From: JBNJGT01 sp046496745 | GTDB taxonomy: Archaea; Nanobdellota; Nanobdellia; Woesearchaeales; JACJVW01 | Direction of reading: 5' to 3' | Assembly (NCBI GenBank): GCA_046496745.1 | Contig: JAWOGQ010000005.1 | Coordinates: 1-8,574, forward strand | Length of the DNA: 8,574 nucleotides | In this document: piece by piece, positions 1-6,927 of the stretch | Position numbering within the stretch: position 1 is the first letter of the stretch | Layout: each line of letters opens with the position of its first letter | Made by a program: the position numbers and the translations under genes | The notes under the pieces: model-generated | What the model was told of the DNA's origin: nothing | Seen by the model: only the letters and a program-made list of their open reading frames with translations | The model's database searches: none

Positions 1-764
1 CCTGCAGCAGTCCTTCCAAGAAGCCCGCTGTGTATCGCGAATATGGATGATGCGATAGTTGCAAAACCATAGCCACCAAATTGCTTTCCCGCGATAAACA
101 TCGCTGCCGATGCAAGCGTAAGGAGTATTACCGGAAGATAGAATGCAGCAGTCATCATTGAATAATCTCCGAAAAGATTCATGACATTGTATATCCATAC
201 CTCGATCCTGGAGAACATCCTTGCACCAATAGACTGCCCTTCGCGCCCGTTCCGCAAGGAATACCATGGCTTCCCTTCTTTGAGAGTATCTCCCATGTGC
301 CCGTTCTCAGCATAATTCTCAGCATAACCAAGCCATAACCATGGGTCGATAGCAAGGAGATAAGTCTGCCCGTCCTCATCCTGCATTCGTGCCCTGAATC
401 CTGCTGCAGTGTCAGCAACCTGCTGCTTATACTGCTCTTCATTTTGAGCAAGAAACTCCCTGAACTGTTCCTGGGAGAATTCCTTCTTCTGCTCTTCAGG
501 AAGATTCGGGTATTGCTGCGCAATCTGCTGCTGCGCCATGTTCATGTAATAGTTCTGGACCGTGCTTTCAGCCCATTCATCAGCGATAGGCAGGTATGCA
601 GGCTGCACCCTAAACCAGATCGAAAGTAATATAGGGATAAGGATAAGTAGCATCGGGCCATATTTTTTCACGTATGGCATGATTGACTCAAATTGCGGTG
701 ATGTTTTTGATGATGTCTTTGATTGTGTCTTGTGTTCTTCAGTCCTGCGCCTTCGTTTAGCCAT
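1..764 (-). CDS. aglB: STT3/AglB-family oligosaccharyltransferase catalytic subunit (5' part, cut by window edge)
   Basis: Archaeal N-glycosylation enzymes of this family move a glycan from a dolichol (pyro)phosphate carrier to Asn of N-X-S/T sequons on the outer face of the membrane. The first 254 codons are visible. There is a basic cytosolic N-terminus (KRRRR at 4-7), a first membrane segment at about 37-52, a Gln/Glu-rich stretch at about 70-130, then IDPWLW (139-144) whose Asp140 fits the first metal-binding acidic residue of the external loop. Hydrophobic segments follow at about 205-225 and 230-246, and LLGRTAAG matches the SRTxxG region that precedes the second conserved Asp. The later WWDYG-type and DxxK motifs would lie beyond the left edge, so catalytic completeness cannot be judged. 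The start at 764 is fixed by a Shine-Dalgarno site. The gene follows the reductase gene after 31 bp and is probably cotranscribed with it. The family call is firm; the exact substrate is unknown. Confidence 0.88.
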   Translation of the reverse strand, partial: MAKRRRRTEEHKTQSKTSSKTSPQFESIMPYVKKYGPMLLILIPILLSIWFRVQPAYLPIADEWAESTVQNYYMNMAQQQIAQQYPNLPEEQKKEFSQEQFREFLAQNEEQYKQQVADTAAGFRARMQDEDGQTYLLAIDPWLWLGYAENYAENGHMGDTLKEGKPWYSLRNGREGQSIGARMFSRIEVWIYNVMNLFGDYSMMTAAFYLPVILLTLASAAMFIAGKQFGGYGFATIASSIFAIHSGLLGRTAA

Positions 765-768
765 TCTG

Positions 769-774
769 TCACCC
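769..774 (-). promoter_or_regulatory. Ribosome binding site of the STT3/AglB gene
   Basis: GGGTGA on the minus strand sits 4 nt before the ATG at 764 and matches the archaeal anti-Shine-Dalgarno sequence. It fixes the start and fits an internal gene of an operon, in contrast to the leaderless first gene. Confidence 0.7.
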
Positions 775-795
775 TTCTCTAGTTTGGATTCTGAT

Positions 796-1845
796 TTATA
801 TTAAAAAGGTTTTGGTGAAATATAAGTACCTGGGTTCATATAGCAGGAGCTTCATGAGATACTCGACAGGCCTTTCCCTGTCGCTCTCTTCAATGATCTT
901 CCTGATCCTCTTTTGCCTCGTAAGCCGTATCAGCCGGTCAAAATCCCTCTCAGAAAATCTATCAAGCATTCTTCGTATCATCAGATGCGCCCACAGGTTC
1001 CTCCCAAGCCTTTTTCTCCACAATCTCTCATAATCGCCTCCTTCAATGATCGCCTCAGCAAGGCACTCAGCCGCCTGAAGCCCCGGAACCAATCCGCCAC
1101 CGGTTGTTGCCTTCACCTGTGCTGCCGCATCACCTGCAATATATAAGTTACCGGATTGGGTACGCAATCTTGGATCATGATCAGGGATCATCCCTCCCTG
1201 GTATTCCAGTATATCTCCATCAAATCTTTTGAGAAATTTGCGAAACACCCTCTTGTTCCCGATACATCCTATACGCATAACCTCCTTATCTTCAGGTACA
1301 GCCCATGCATAATCACCTATGTAAGGAAAGAACTCAACATTATTATCATTCCTTGATCGCACCCGAGCCTGTATCCCTTGCCGCATCCTTATCTTCCTGG
1401 GATCGATTCGCCTGCGCACAATGGATCCCGGCCCATCCGCACCTATTATCATATCTGCAGTGTACTCTTTTGTTGTTGTGATGCTATTATCAGATACCTT
1501 TCGTACCCTTTCATGTATATAATGGGCTCCTGCATTTTTTGCTTTCCTTGCAATCGCTCTATCAAATACAGCTCTGTCAATAATATGATTGGATCGTAAA
1601 GTAAGATCCATCTTCTCATGAGGCGAATGTATCCTCGCTTTCCTTATGGTATTGACAGTCGCTTTCTTCCTCTCGGCCCTCAAGGCCTTGATTGAATCAA
1701 TATCCCTTGTGACAATACCTGTGCATTGGACAGGCTCTCCTATCTCTCCCTGTTCAAACACAGTCACATCAAACTTTTTTCCGAGGAGAAACGCAAGATA
1801 AGACCCTACTGGCCCTCCGCCTATTATGACTATCTTCCCTGCCAT
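796..1845 (-). CDS. Geranylgeranyl reductase-family FAD-dependent oxidoreductase
   Basis: Members of this flavoprotein family saturate isoprenoid double bonds in archaeal membrane lipids and, in some archaea, in dolichol. The 349-residue product has the FAD-binding dinucleotide fold at its N-terminus (GGGPVG at 9-14, Glu31 at the end of the second strand), the family signature EPVQCTG (37-43, with conserved Cys41), GADG (135-138), and a second FAD motif with AGDAA (237-241) and the typical TTGGGL (247-252). It is shorter than many archaeal homologues (about 390-460 residues), mostly at the C-terminus, which is rich in Arg/Lys helices. The start at 1845 is supported by a TATA box centred 27 bp upstream and by the absence of a Shine-Dalgarno site, pointing to a leaderless mRNA. 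The STT3/AglB gene lies 31 bp downstream, which suggests, but does not show, that the substrate may be the dolichol glycan carrier. Other FAD monooxygenase-like functions cannot be excluded. Confidence 0.88.
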   Translation of the reverse strand: MAGKIVIIGGGPVGSYLAFLLGKKFDVTVFEQGEIGEPVQCTGIVTRDIDSIKALRAERKKATVNTIRKARIHSPHEKMDLTLRSNHIIDRAVFDRAIARKAKNAGAHYIHERVRKVSDNSITTTKEYTADMIIGADGPGSIVRRRIDPRKIRMRQGIQARVRSRNDNNVEFFPYIGDYAWAVPEDKEVMRIGCIGNKRVFRKFLKRFDGDILEYQGGMIPDHDPRLRTQSGNLYIAGDAAAQVKATTGGGLVPGLQAAECLAEAIIEGGDYERLWRKRLGRNLWAHLMIRRMLDRFSERDFDRLIRLTRQKRIRKIIEESDRERPVEYLMKLLLYEPRYLYFTKTFLI

Positions 1846-1864
1846 GCAGTGATAATAAGCAGAA

Positions 1865-1877
1865 CCTTTAAATATAA
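1865..1877 (-). promoter_or_regulatory. TATA-box promoter of the reductase-STT3 operon
   Basis: TTATATTTAAAGG on the minus strand is centred about 27 bp before the ATG at 1845. The expected transcription start therefore falls on or next to the start codon, implying a leaderless transcript. Confidence 0.65.
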
Positions 1878-1940
1878 GTTGTGGTTACTGTATAATAGTT
1901 AAAGACAGTGACTACTCAAGTATATAGACAAACAGAAAAC

Positions 1941-1954
1941 TTTAAATATATTAT
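1941..1954 (+). promoter_or_regulatory. TATA-box promoter of the surface-protein genes
   Basis: TTTAAATATATTAT is a good archaeal box A. Transcription would start near 1970-1975 and leave a leader of about 30 nt before the ATG at 2005, unlike the leaderless minus-strand promoters nearby. The surrounding 1846-2004 spacer is a divergent promoter region with no gene. Confidence 0.6.
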
Positions 1955-1993
1955 AACGATTTTAACCGCTACTACTGGTTAAGAAAAAAATTT

Positions 1994-1999
1994 GGGGGT
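1994..1999 (+). promoter_or_regulatory. Ribosome binding site of the first surface-protein gene
   Basis: GGGGGT lies 5 nt before the ATG at 2005 and matches GGAGGT at five of six positions. It confirms the start, which is followed directly by a signal peptide. Confidence 0.6.
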
Positions 2000-2004
2000 T
2001 AAAA

Positions 2005-3273
2005 ATGGAAGGAAAACGAATAGGGTTGTTAGTTATGATGATTGCAGCTTTGATGCTAAGTTCAACTGCTGCGCTTGCTCTACCGAACGTTGAATACATT
2101 AAGATTAACGGAGACAAGTTCGAATCCGGAGACAGGCTAAACATCGTAAAAGGCGACAACCTGGACATACGAGTAAAGATGAACAGCTCAACAAATGAGT
2201 CTGATGTGGAACTACAGGCAGACATCATCGGTTATGAGTACAATGACATTGACAGGATATCTGATTCTACACACCTCTTTGATATCGAAGTAGGTGATAC
2301 AGTCTATAAGAACCTTGAAGTAAGGATACCTGAGAACGCAGAAAAGGATGAGTATGACTTGAGGCTTCGTGTCGCAAGCAGGACAGGTCCATCTGAAGAG
2401 TATACTTTCCCTATTAAGCTGGAAGGTGCTCGGCATTCCATCAAGATTCAGGATGTCTTGTTCTCACCTGAAAACGAGGTAATCTCAGGACGTGCTATGC
2501 TTGCAACTGTCCGCCTTGAAAACCTTGGTGAATATGACGAGGACAGTGTAAAAGTGAGGGTAAGTATCCCATCCCTTGGAATCTCAGACTCAGATTATAT
2601 TGATGAGATCGAGGAAGGCGAGAAAGTCACCTCTGAGGAACTTTACCTCCGCATCCCTTCATGCACAGAAGGCGGCATCTATAACGTAGAGATAGAAGTC
2701 ACCTATGATGAAGGATACGAGACAGTAACAGAAGACTCAACCATCCGTATTGCAACTGATGAGAGCTGCTATGATGAACCTGAAAAAGAGAACAAGTCTG
2801 AAAAGACAGTCATCAGTGTTGGTGCAACCGACATGGAAGTTGTAGCAGGCGAAGGCGGCGCAGTATACCCTATCACCATCTCAAACAGTGGTAGTAGAAG
2901 CAGGGTCTACAACGTTGCTGTTGACGGAATCTCAGAATGGGGCACAGTCAAGGTTACACCTGGTAACTCAGTTGTGCTTGCAGCAGGAGAGACACGAGCT
3001 CTTTATGTTTACCTGAATGCAGATGAGGAAGCTACCGCAGGAGAAAAGATGTTCTCAGTTGAGATCAGCTCAGACTCCCAGGTACTAAAACAGATCCCTC
3101 TGAAAGCACAGGTTGTAGCTGGTGAAGAATCAGCAACAAACTGGGAAAAGATAAAGGATGGTTTAGAAGTAGGTTTGATTGTACTTGTCGTGCTTCTTGT
3201 CCTTCTTGGACTGATTGTTGGTTTCAACAAGCTCCGGGGAGACAAGAATGATGAGGACCAGACCTATTACTAA
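2005..3273 (+). CDS. Secreted, C-terminally membrane-anchored surface protein with Ig-like domains
   Basis: I do not recognise a named protein. The 422-residue product has a signal peptide (basic KR at 4-5, hydrophobic 6-20, likely cleavage after Ala25 in ALA-LP), then three beta-rich, acidic domains at about 27-140, 141-252 and 267-372. The third (alternating strand pattern from VYPITISNSG, 288-296, to VSVEISSD-like strands near 350-357) resembles the NEW3/CARDB-type Ig-like domains common in archaeal envelope proteins. A single membrane helix at about 388-408 is followed by a short charged tail ending DQTYY. The only two cysteines (220 and 255) could pair around the second domain. Sequons are at Asn60, Asn64 and Asn263. 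A TATA box and a good ribosome binding site suggest strong expression. It lies 15 bp upstream of a second surface-protein gene. A role in the cell envelope or as an S-layer-like component is inferred from architecture only. Confidence 0.8.
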   Translation: MEGKRIGLLVMMIAALMLSSTAALALPNVEYIKINGDKFESGDRLNIVKGDNLDIRVKMNSSTNESDVELQADIIGYEYNDIDRISDSTHLFDIEVGDTVYKNLEVRIPENAEKDEYDLRLRVASRTGPSEEYTFPIKLEGARHSIKIQDVLFSPENEVISGRAMLATVRLENLGEYDEDSVKVRVSIPSLGISDSDYIDEIEEGEKVTSEELYLRIPSCTEGGIYNVEIEVTYDEGYETVTEDSTIRIATDESCYDEPEKENKSEKTVISVGATDMEVVAGEGGAVYPITISNSGSRSRVYNVAVDGISEWGTVKVTPGNSVVLAAGETRALYVYLNADEEATAGEKMFSVEISSDSQVLKQIPLKAQVVAGEESATNWEKIKDGLEVGLIVLVVLLVLLGLIVGFNKLRGDKNDEDQTYY

Positions 3274-3281
3274 TTTTTTTT
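3274..3281 (+). terminator. T8 run after the first surface-protein gene
   Basis: Eight consecutive T residues follow the TAA stop directly. Archaeal RNA polymerase can terminate at such runs without a hairpin. Because the next gene starts only 7 bp later, the run may act as a partial terminator that lowers expression of the second gene. No stem-loop is visible. Confidence 0.5.
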
Positions 3282-3288
3282 ATTTACC

Positions 3289-4977
3289 ATGAAAAGGTTT
3301 ATTCTTCTTTTATTACTTGCAAGCTTATGTCTTGCAGATTTTTCCGCGACTTCTTCTGATTATGCAGCATGTGCCTGCTCAGACATCCAAAGCACCATAG
3401 CAATAACCAACCTTGGCGCACCTGAGATATTTGAACTTGAGACAAGTGGTGATGCTGCCTCTTGGGTGACACTTGCACCTTCAGGCACTTTCATAATAGG
3501 CCAGGAGATAATAACCCAGCATATCAATGTCCCCTGTGATGCAGAAGGCATCTATGATCTTGAGACCCAGATAAAGGCAGACAACCGGAAAGTCCTGCGC
3601 CAGCAACTCCACATATCCAAATGCGACAATATTGTGGTGACCGCACCAAAGAACATCCCTGACTGCTCAACACTTTACAATCTCACACTTGAGAATCCTC
3701 TCACCTTCAGGGAGACATACACTGTTTCCTTGGGAAACGCTTCCCGTGCGCTCCAGCTTCTTCCCGGAGAACAAAAGCACCTATCCTTACCGATTGTTGG
3801 CGCAGACCCTGAACTGATTGTCCATGCGCACAAGAACAGCTTATCAAAAAGATTTCCTATCAACAAGTCAATCTGCACACCTATTCCTGATCTTGAATTA
3901 TGCAGCGGCCAGGTAAGGAGCTTCGATTTCCCTGCAACCACAACTGACAAGGATTGGGCAAGAGTTAACGGCTCCCATGTGATTCTCAATCCTCATGAAA
4001 CCGGCAACTTCACCCTTGAAGTAAGCCTTGGCGAGGATTCAGTCACCCGCAAAGTCATGGTTAATAACTGCGAGACATCAATCCATCTTCAGGATTACGA
4101 GCTCACCAAAGGAAATAACTCCTTGCCTGTCACCATAAACACCCCTCTTGAAAGGGATATTACAATACATGCTCCTGCCTGGGTCACACCAAGAGAATTC
4201 ACTATCCAGAATTCCACCACGATGAATCTTACAGCCTATGTTAATGATTCTGTCTCCTACGGCACATATCCTATTACTGTGACCTTCGATGATTTCAGTG
4301 CCCAGTCAGAGATGGAATACAAGAACAAGTACCTGCTTCCATTATTGTTTATCCTGCTTCTCCTGCTTATCATTATCTTCCTTATCATCTGGAAGATAGG
4401 CTCAACCAGAAGAGAAGAGTCCAAAGAGAAAGGATATGCAGAAGAGACAAAGGATACAGAGATCAAGGAGACCAAGCATAAGGCTAAGGAAGAGACCAAA
4501 GAAGAGACCAAAGAAAAAAAACCTTGGAAAAAGATCGCAATCCCTATCCTTATAGTCCTCCTCTTGCTGGTCCTTGCAACAATGATCAATGATAAAGTTA
4601 TAAAGACAGACTGCGCATTTACCTGGGATAAAGGAGAATCCTTCCAGGTGAACCTCTCAGAACATTTCAATGATCCTGACGGGGATAAGCTGTTCTACAG
4701 GGTGGACGGTGAACCAGTCTCCATGAATTATACCCTGGATGACTCCATTGTCACATTGGACCCTTCTGCAAACTTTACAGGCATTGACTACATAGAATTC
4801 GTTGCAGACGATCGCAAAGGAGGCAGGGTCTCATCAGGAGCAGTGAAACTCTGCGTCGAAGAACCAAAAGAAACTGGTTTTTCTGTCCTCTCCTTTCTTG
4901 ACATCTACAAGTATTACATCCTCACAGGATTCATCATACTCATCATCCTGATAATTCTTCTCAACATGAAAGACTAG
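3289..4977 (+). CDS. Sequon-rich surface membrane protein, three membrane segments, cadherin-like domain
   Basis: I do not recognise a named protein. The 562-residue product has a signal peptide (1-16, LCLA then D17), a long beta-rich ectodomain with Ig-like character (17-345), a membrane segment (349-368), a Lys/Glu-rich linker (371-415) with repeated KEET, a second membrane segment (416-433), a cadherin-like domain (about 442-524) with a calcium-binding-type NDPDGD (461-466) and ANFTGIDYIEFVADD (494-508), and a third membrane segment (541-559). All 12 N-X-S/T sequons (Asn131, 150, 192, 227, 240, 276, 308, 313, 319, 455, 480, 495) fall in the two predicted outside regions. Eleven cysteines, nearly all outside, suggest disulfides. 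The ATG at 3289 has no visible ribosome binding site; it lies 15 bp after the previous stop. The TAG stop overlaps the stop of the convergent thioredoxin-like gene. A surface role is inferred. Confidence 0.8.
   Translation: MKRFILLLLLASLCLADFSATSSDYAACACSDIQSTIAITNLGAPEIFELETSGDAASWVTLAPSGTFIIGQEIITQHINVPCDAEGIYDLETQIKADNRKVLRQQLHISKCDNIVVTAPKNIPDCSTLYNLTLENPLTFRETYTVSLGNASRALQLLPGEQKHLSLPIVGADPELIVHAHKNSLSKRFPINKSICTPIPDLELCSGQVRSFDFPATTTDKDWARVNGSHVILNPHETGNFTLEVSLGEDSVTRKVMVNNCETSIHLQDYELTKGNNSLPVTINTPLERDITIHAPAWVTPREFTIQNSTTMNLTAYVNDSVSYGTYPITVTFDDFSAQSEMEYKNKYLLPLLFILLLLLIIIFLIIWKIGSTRREESKEKGYAEETKDTEIKETKHKAKEETKEETKEKKPWKKIAIPILIVLLLLVLATMINDKVIKTDCAFTWDKGESFQVNLSEHFNDPDGDKLFYRVDGEPVSMNYTLDDSIVTLDPSANFTGIDYIEFVADDRKGGRVSSGAVKLCVEEPKETGFSVLSFLDIYKYYILTGFIILIILIILLNMKD
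4489..4512 (+). repeat. Perfect 12-bp tandem repeat coding KEET-KEET
   Basis: GAAGAGACCAAA occurs twice back to back (4489-4500 and 4501-4512), in frame, in the charged linker between membrane segments 1 and 2 of the second surface protein. A copy-number change would alter linker length by four residues without a frameshift. Confidence 0.85.
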
Positions 4978-5696
4978 CAAAGGTTCATGTCAGGGTCAGA
5001 CTCGCATATCTTATCCTGGATGAATTCCTGTCCTCTTATCCCGCAGTAAGGCTCTTCATTTATCACAAGGCAGGGATATTCCTCAATATCATAGTACCGC
5101 TTCAGGAGATCCAGGGTGGATATATTCAATGTCATGTCAAACGAGAATATCGCTATCTCTTCCTTTCCTGTCTCTTCATCATCCTTTTTCAGGTCTGTAA
5201 GTATGAATGACTGGTCATCGCATTTCTTGCAGCTATCTGAATCTGAGTAGAAATACAGGATAGTATGCTTTGAAAGGTTGCACTGCTTCATCATCTTTCG
5301 CATCAGGAGATAGTAAAATACCTCGTTCTCATTGAAGACCTTCTTCTTTTCCAGGTAATACTCATCTTTCTGGAATTCCTCGCTTGCCTGCCTGTATTTC
5401 TCTATTGTCTCTCCCAGTTCCCAGACAGTCTTATCAAGCTCCTTTAGCTTGTTCTCGAAAGCAAGGCATGCCATCTCATTGTCATAAGCCTCTGATAAGA
5501 GGAAAAAGGACTGCAGCCTGTAGATGTCCCTTGCCATGTTTGCATACTTGTCATCAATATAATCTGTCCGTGATTTGTCCATTATAGACCCCATCATGAA
5601 AACTGTCAAAAGTAAAAATACAGTTATGAGAAATGAGAATATGAATATGAGTCTTTTTATCTCCACTTTACTTTTCTTCTTCTTATTACTGCCCAT
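4974..5696 (-). CDS. Membrane-anchored thioredoxin-like protein (CKKC)
   Basis: The 240-residue product starts with a lysine-rich cytosolic end (KKKKSK at 5-10) and one membrane helix (about 16-38), followed by a mostly helical region (about 45-137) and a thioredoxin-like domain (about 143-235). That domain begins with a strand HTILYFYS (144-151), then CKKC (156-159) as the redox pair, and YPCLVI (207-212), where Pro208 is in the cis-Pro position. Extra cysteines at 209, 218, 231 and 240 are unusual. With this topology the redox domain would be outside the cell, fitting disulfide formation or isomerisation in surface proteins. The start at 5696 is chosen because GGGGAGG lies 6 nt upstream; a TTG five codons earlier lies inside that site. 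It overlaps the glycosyltransferase gene by 40 bp and is probably cotranscribed with it. Its stop overlaps that of the convergent surface-protein gene. The specific partner is unknown. Confidence 0.8.
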   Translation of the reverse strand: MGSNKKKKSKVEIKRLIFIFSFLITVFLLLTVFMMGSIMDKSRTDYIDDKYANMARDIYRLQSFFLLSEAYDNEMACLAFENKLKELDKTVWELGETIEKYRQASEEFQKDEYYLEKKKVFNENEVFYYLLMRKMMKQCNLSKHTILYFYSDSDSCKKCDDQSFILTDLKKDDEETGKEEIAIFSFDMTLNISTLDLLKRYYDIEEYPCLVINEEPYCGIRGQEFIQDKICESDPDMNLC

Positions 5697-6886
5697 AGTG
5701 AACCTCCCCAATATATCTGGTAAAGGAAAAACAGGAACGGATATCCCAGTAATCCTATCTTCCTTTCTCTTACCCTCTTTCGTGTAAGGATTATCCCTGT
5801 TACCATCAACAAGAGCGTGAATCCGAACATGGTGATTGCAAGGATATTGACCTTGTTGTAAAGCAGGAAATCAAATTCTATCGCAAAATGCTTCCAGAAA
5901 TTGAAATTGTTATGCCTGTAAAGCAAGGTCTCTGTTATGAATCTTGATATTGAAAGATATGTGGATGCAAAAAAAAGCCCAAGGCCAAGGAGTATCAATG
6001 AATAATGGAATGGTATGAAATAACCGAACAACCCGAACTTCTTGTTGAACGGCACCTTCCTGTGCTCGAACAGGGTAAGTATGGCTCCTGAATACCATCT
6101 CTTCCTCTGGTTGTATATCCCCTTGAAAGTATCAGGCAGTTTGGTATATACCTTCGCTTCAATACAGTTCCTTATCTTGTACCCGTGCTCATGCAGCCTG
6201 TATGCTATCTCGTGATCCTCTACGATGTTTGTCTCGTTAAAGCCACCTATCCTCTCCAGAGCTTCCTTCTTATAGAGTGAGAAAGGGCCAGGTGTGACAA
6301 AAATGCAGTCAAAAAAGGAGAATATCTTCAGGAACAAAGAAAGTCCAAGCGTAAATTCCAGGTCGATTATCTTGTGCAGGAACTTTTTTGGTTTATATAC
6401 CTGCACGCTTGCTGTGACAGCCCCTACATTCTCTTCTTCAAAATAAGGGAGCATCTTCTCGATCATGTGCTTCTCCACTATTGAGTCTGCATCCATGCAG
6501 GCGCAGACCTCGCCTTTCGCTGCCCTTCTCCCTTCGTTTAGGACCGCTGCCTTTCCCTGATTTACCTTATTGTCTATGAACGTAAAGCGGGAATCTCCCT
6601 TTATGTTCCTTCTTACCACATCAGAAGTATTATCCTTGCTTCCGTCATTCATCACGATGAACTCTATTTTCTCGTAACTAAGCCTTTTCAACGATCTTAA
6701 TGTCTTTGCTATCTTTTTCTCCTCATTGAATGCCGGAACTATTATCGTCACGAAAGGCCTGTATTTCCCCTGTCTCCTCTCGAATATCCTGTCTTTATAA
6801 ACCAAGAGAGAAAGGAAAAACACTACAGAGAAGAAGGTTGCAAAAAACCATACAACATAGACGAGCAAGTTATAAATTGGATTCAT
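5657..6886 (-). CDS. Processive family-2 glycosyltransferase, membrane-bound (PgaC/hyaluronan synthase-like)
   Basis: The 409-residue product has a membrane helix at about 6-28, a GT-A domain at about 44-270 and three or so membrane segments at the C-terminus. The catalytic set of processive GT2 enzymes is complete: VPAFNEE (50-56), NDGS (80-83), DAD (132-134, UDP-sugar and metal binding), VEDHE (222-226, catalytic Asp) and QRKRW (260-264). Such enzymes (poly-GlcNAc, hyaluronan, cellulose synthases) polymerise sugars from nucleotide donors and can thread the chain through the membrane; dolichol-linked transfers are also known in the wider family. Sugar and acceptor cannot be read from the sequence. 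The start at 6886 is chosen because a TATA box is centred 27 bp upstream; the longer open frame to 7006 runs through the tRNA gene. It is followed by the overlapping thioredoxin-like gene. Role in glycan synthesis for the envelope is inferred. Confidence 0.88.
   Translation of the reverse strand: MNPIYNLLVYVVWFFATFFSVVFFLSLLVYKDRIFERRQGKYRPFVTIIVPAFNEEKKIAKTLRSLKRLSYEKIEFIVMNDGSKDNTSDVVRRNIKGDSRFTFIDNKVNQGKAAVLNEGRRAAKGEVCACMDADSIVEKHMIEKMLPYFEEENVGAVTASVQVYKPKKFLHKIIDLEFTLGLSLFLKIFSFFDCIFVTPGPFSLYKKEALERIGGFNETNIVEDHEIAYRLHEHGYKIRNCIEAKVYTKLPDTFKGIYNQRKRWYSGAILTLFEHRKVPFNKKFGLFGYFIPFHYSLILLGLGLFFASTYLSISRFITETLLYRHNNFNFWKHFAIEFDFLLYNKVNILAITMFGFTLLLMVTGIILTRKRVRERKIGLLGYPFLFFLYQIYWGGSLWAVIRRRKVKWR
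5703..5709 (-). promoter_or_regulatory. Ribosome binding site deciding the thioredoxin-like gene start
   Basis: GGGGAGG on the minus strand, 6 nt before the ATG at 5696, is the strongest Shine-Dalgarno match in the window. It lies inside the glycosyltransferase coding region and overlaps the alternative TTG at 5711, so that TTG is unlikely to be the start. Confidence 0.8.
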
Positions 6887-6908
6887 TATGTATCCATCTT
6901 GATTTAAA

Positions 6909-6917
6909 TTATATAAA
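6909..6917 (-). promoter_or_regulatory. TATA-box promoter of the glycosyltransferase gene
   Basis: TTTATATAA on the minus strand is centred 27 bp before the ATG at 6886, in the short spacer after tRNA-Trp. No Shine-Dalgarno site precedes the ATG, so a leaderless mRNA is likely. Confidence 0.6.
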
Positions 6918-6927
6918 TATTTGGAAG

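Noticed and set aside
179..523. Minus-strand 114-codon open frame and plus-strand frames in 1-800
   Set aside because: They are shadows of the STT3/AglB frame, which is open to the window edge and carries the family motifs.
796..808. Separate promoter for STT3/AglB at the AT-rich TTTAATATAAATC
   Set aside because: Its centre is about 34 bp from the ATG and the predicted start would cut the ribosome binding site; cotranscription with the reductase is simpler.
3436..3447. CTTGAGACAAGT, identical to 7949-7960
   Set aside because: It is explained by codons for Leu-Glu-Thr-Ser in the second surface protein; isolated, with no neighbouring copies.
5697..5711. TTG start for the thioredoxin-like protein
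   Set aside because: It overlaps the GGGGAGG ribosome binding site that serves the ATG at 5696.
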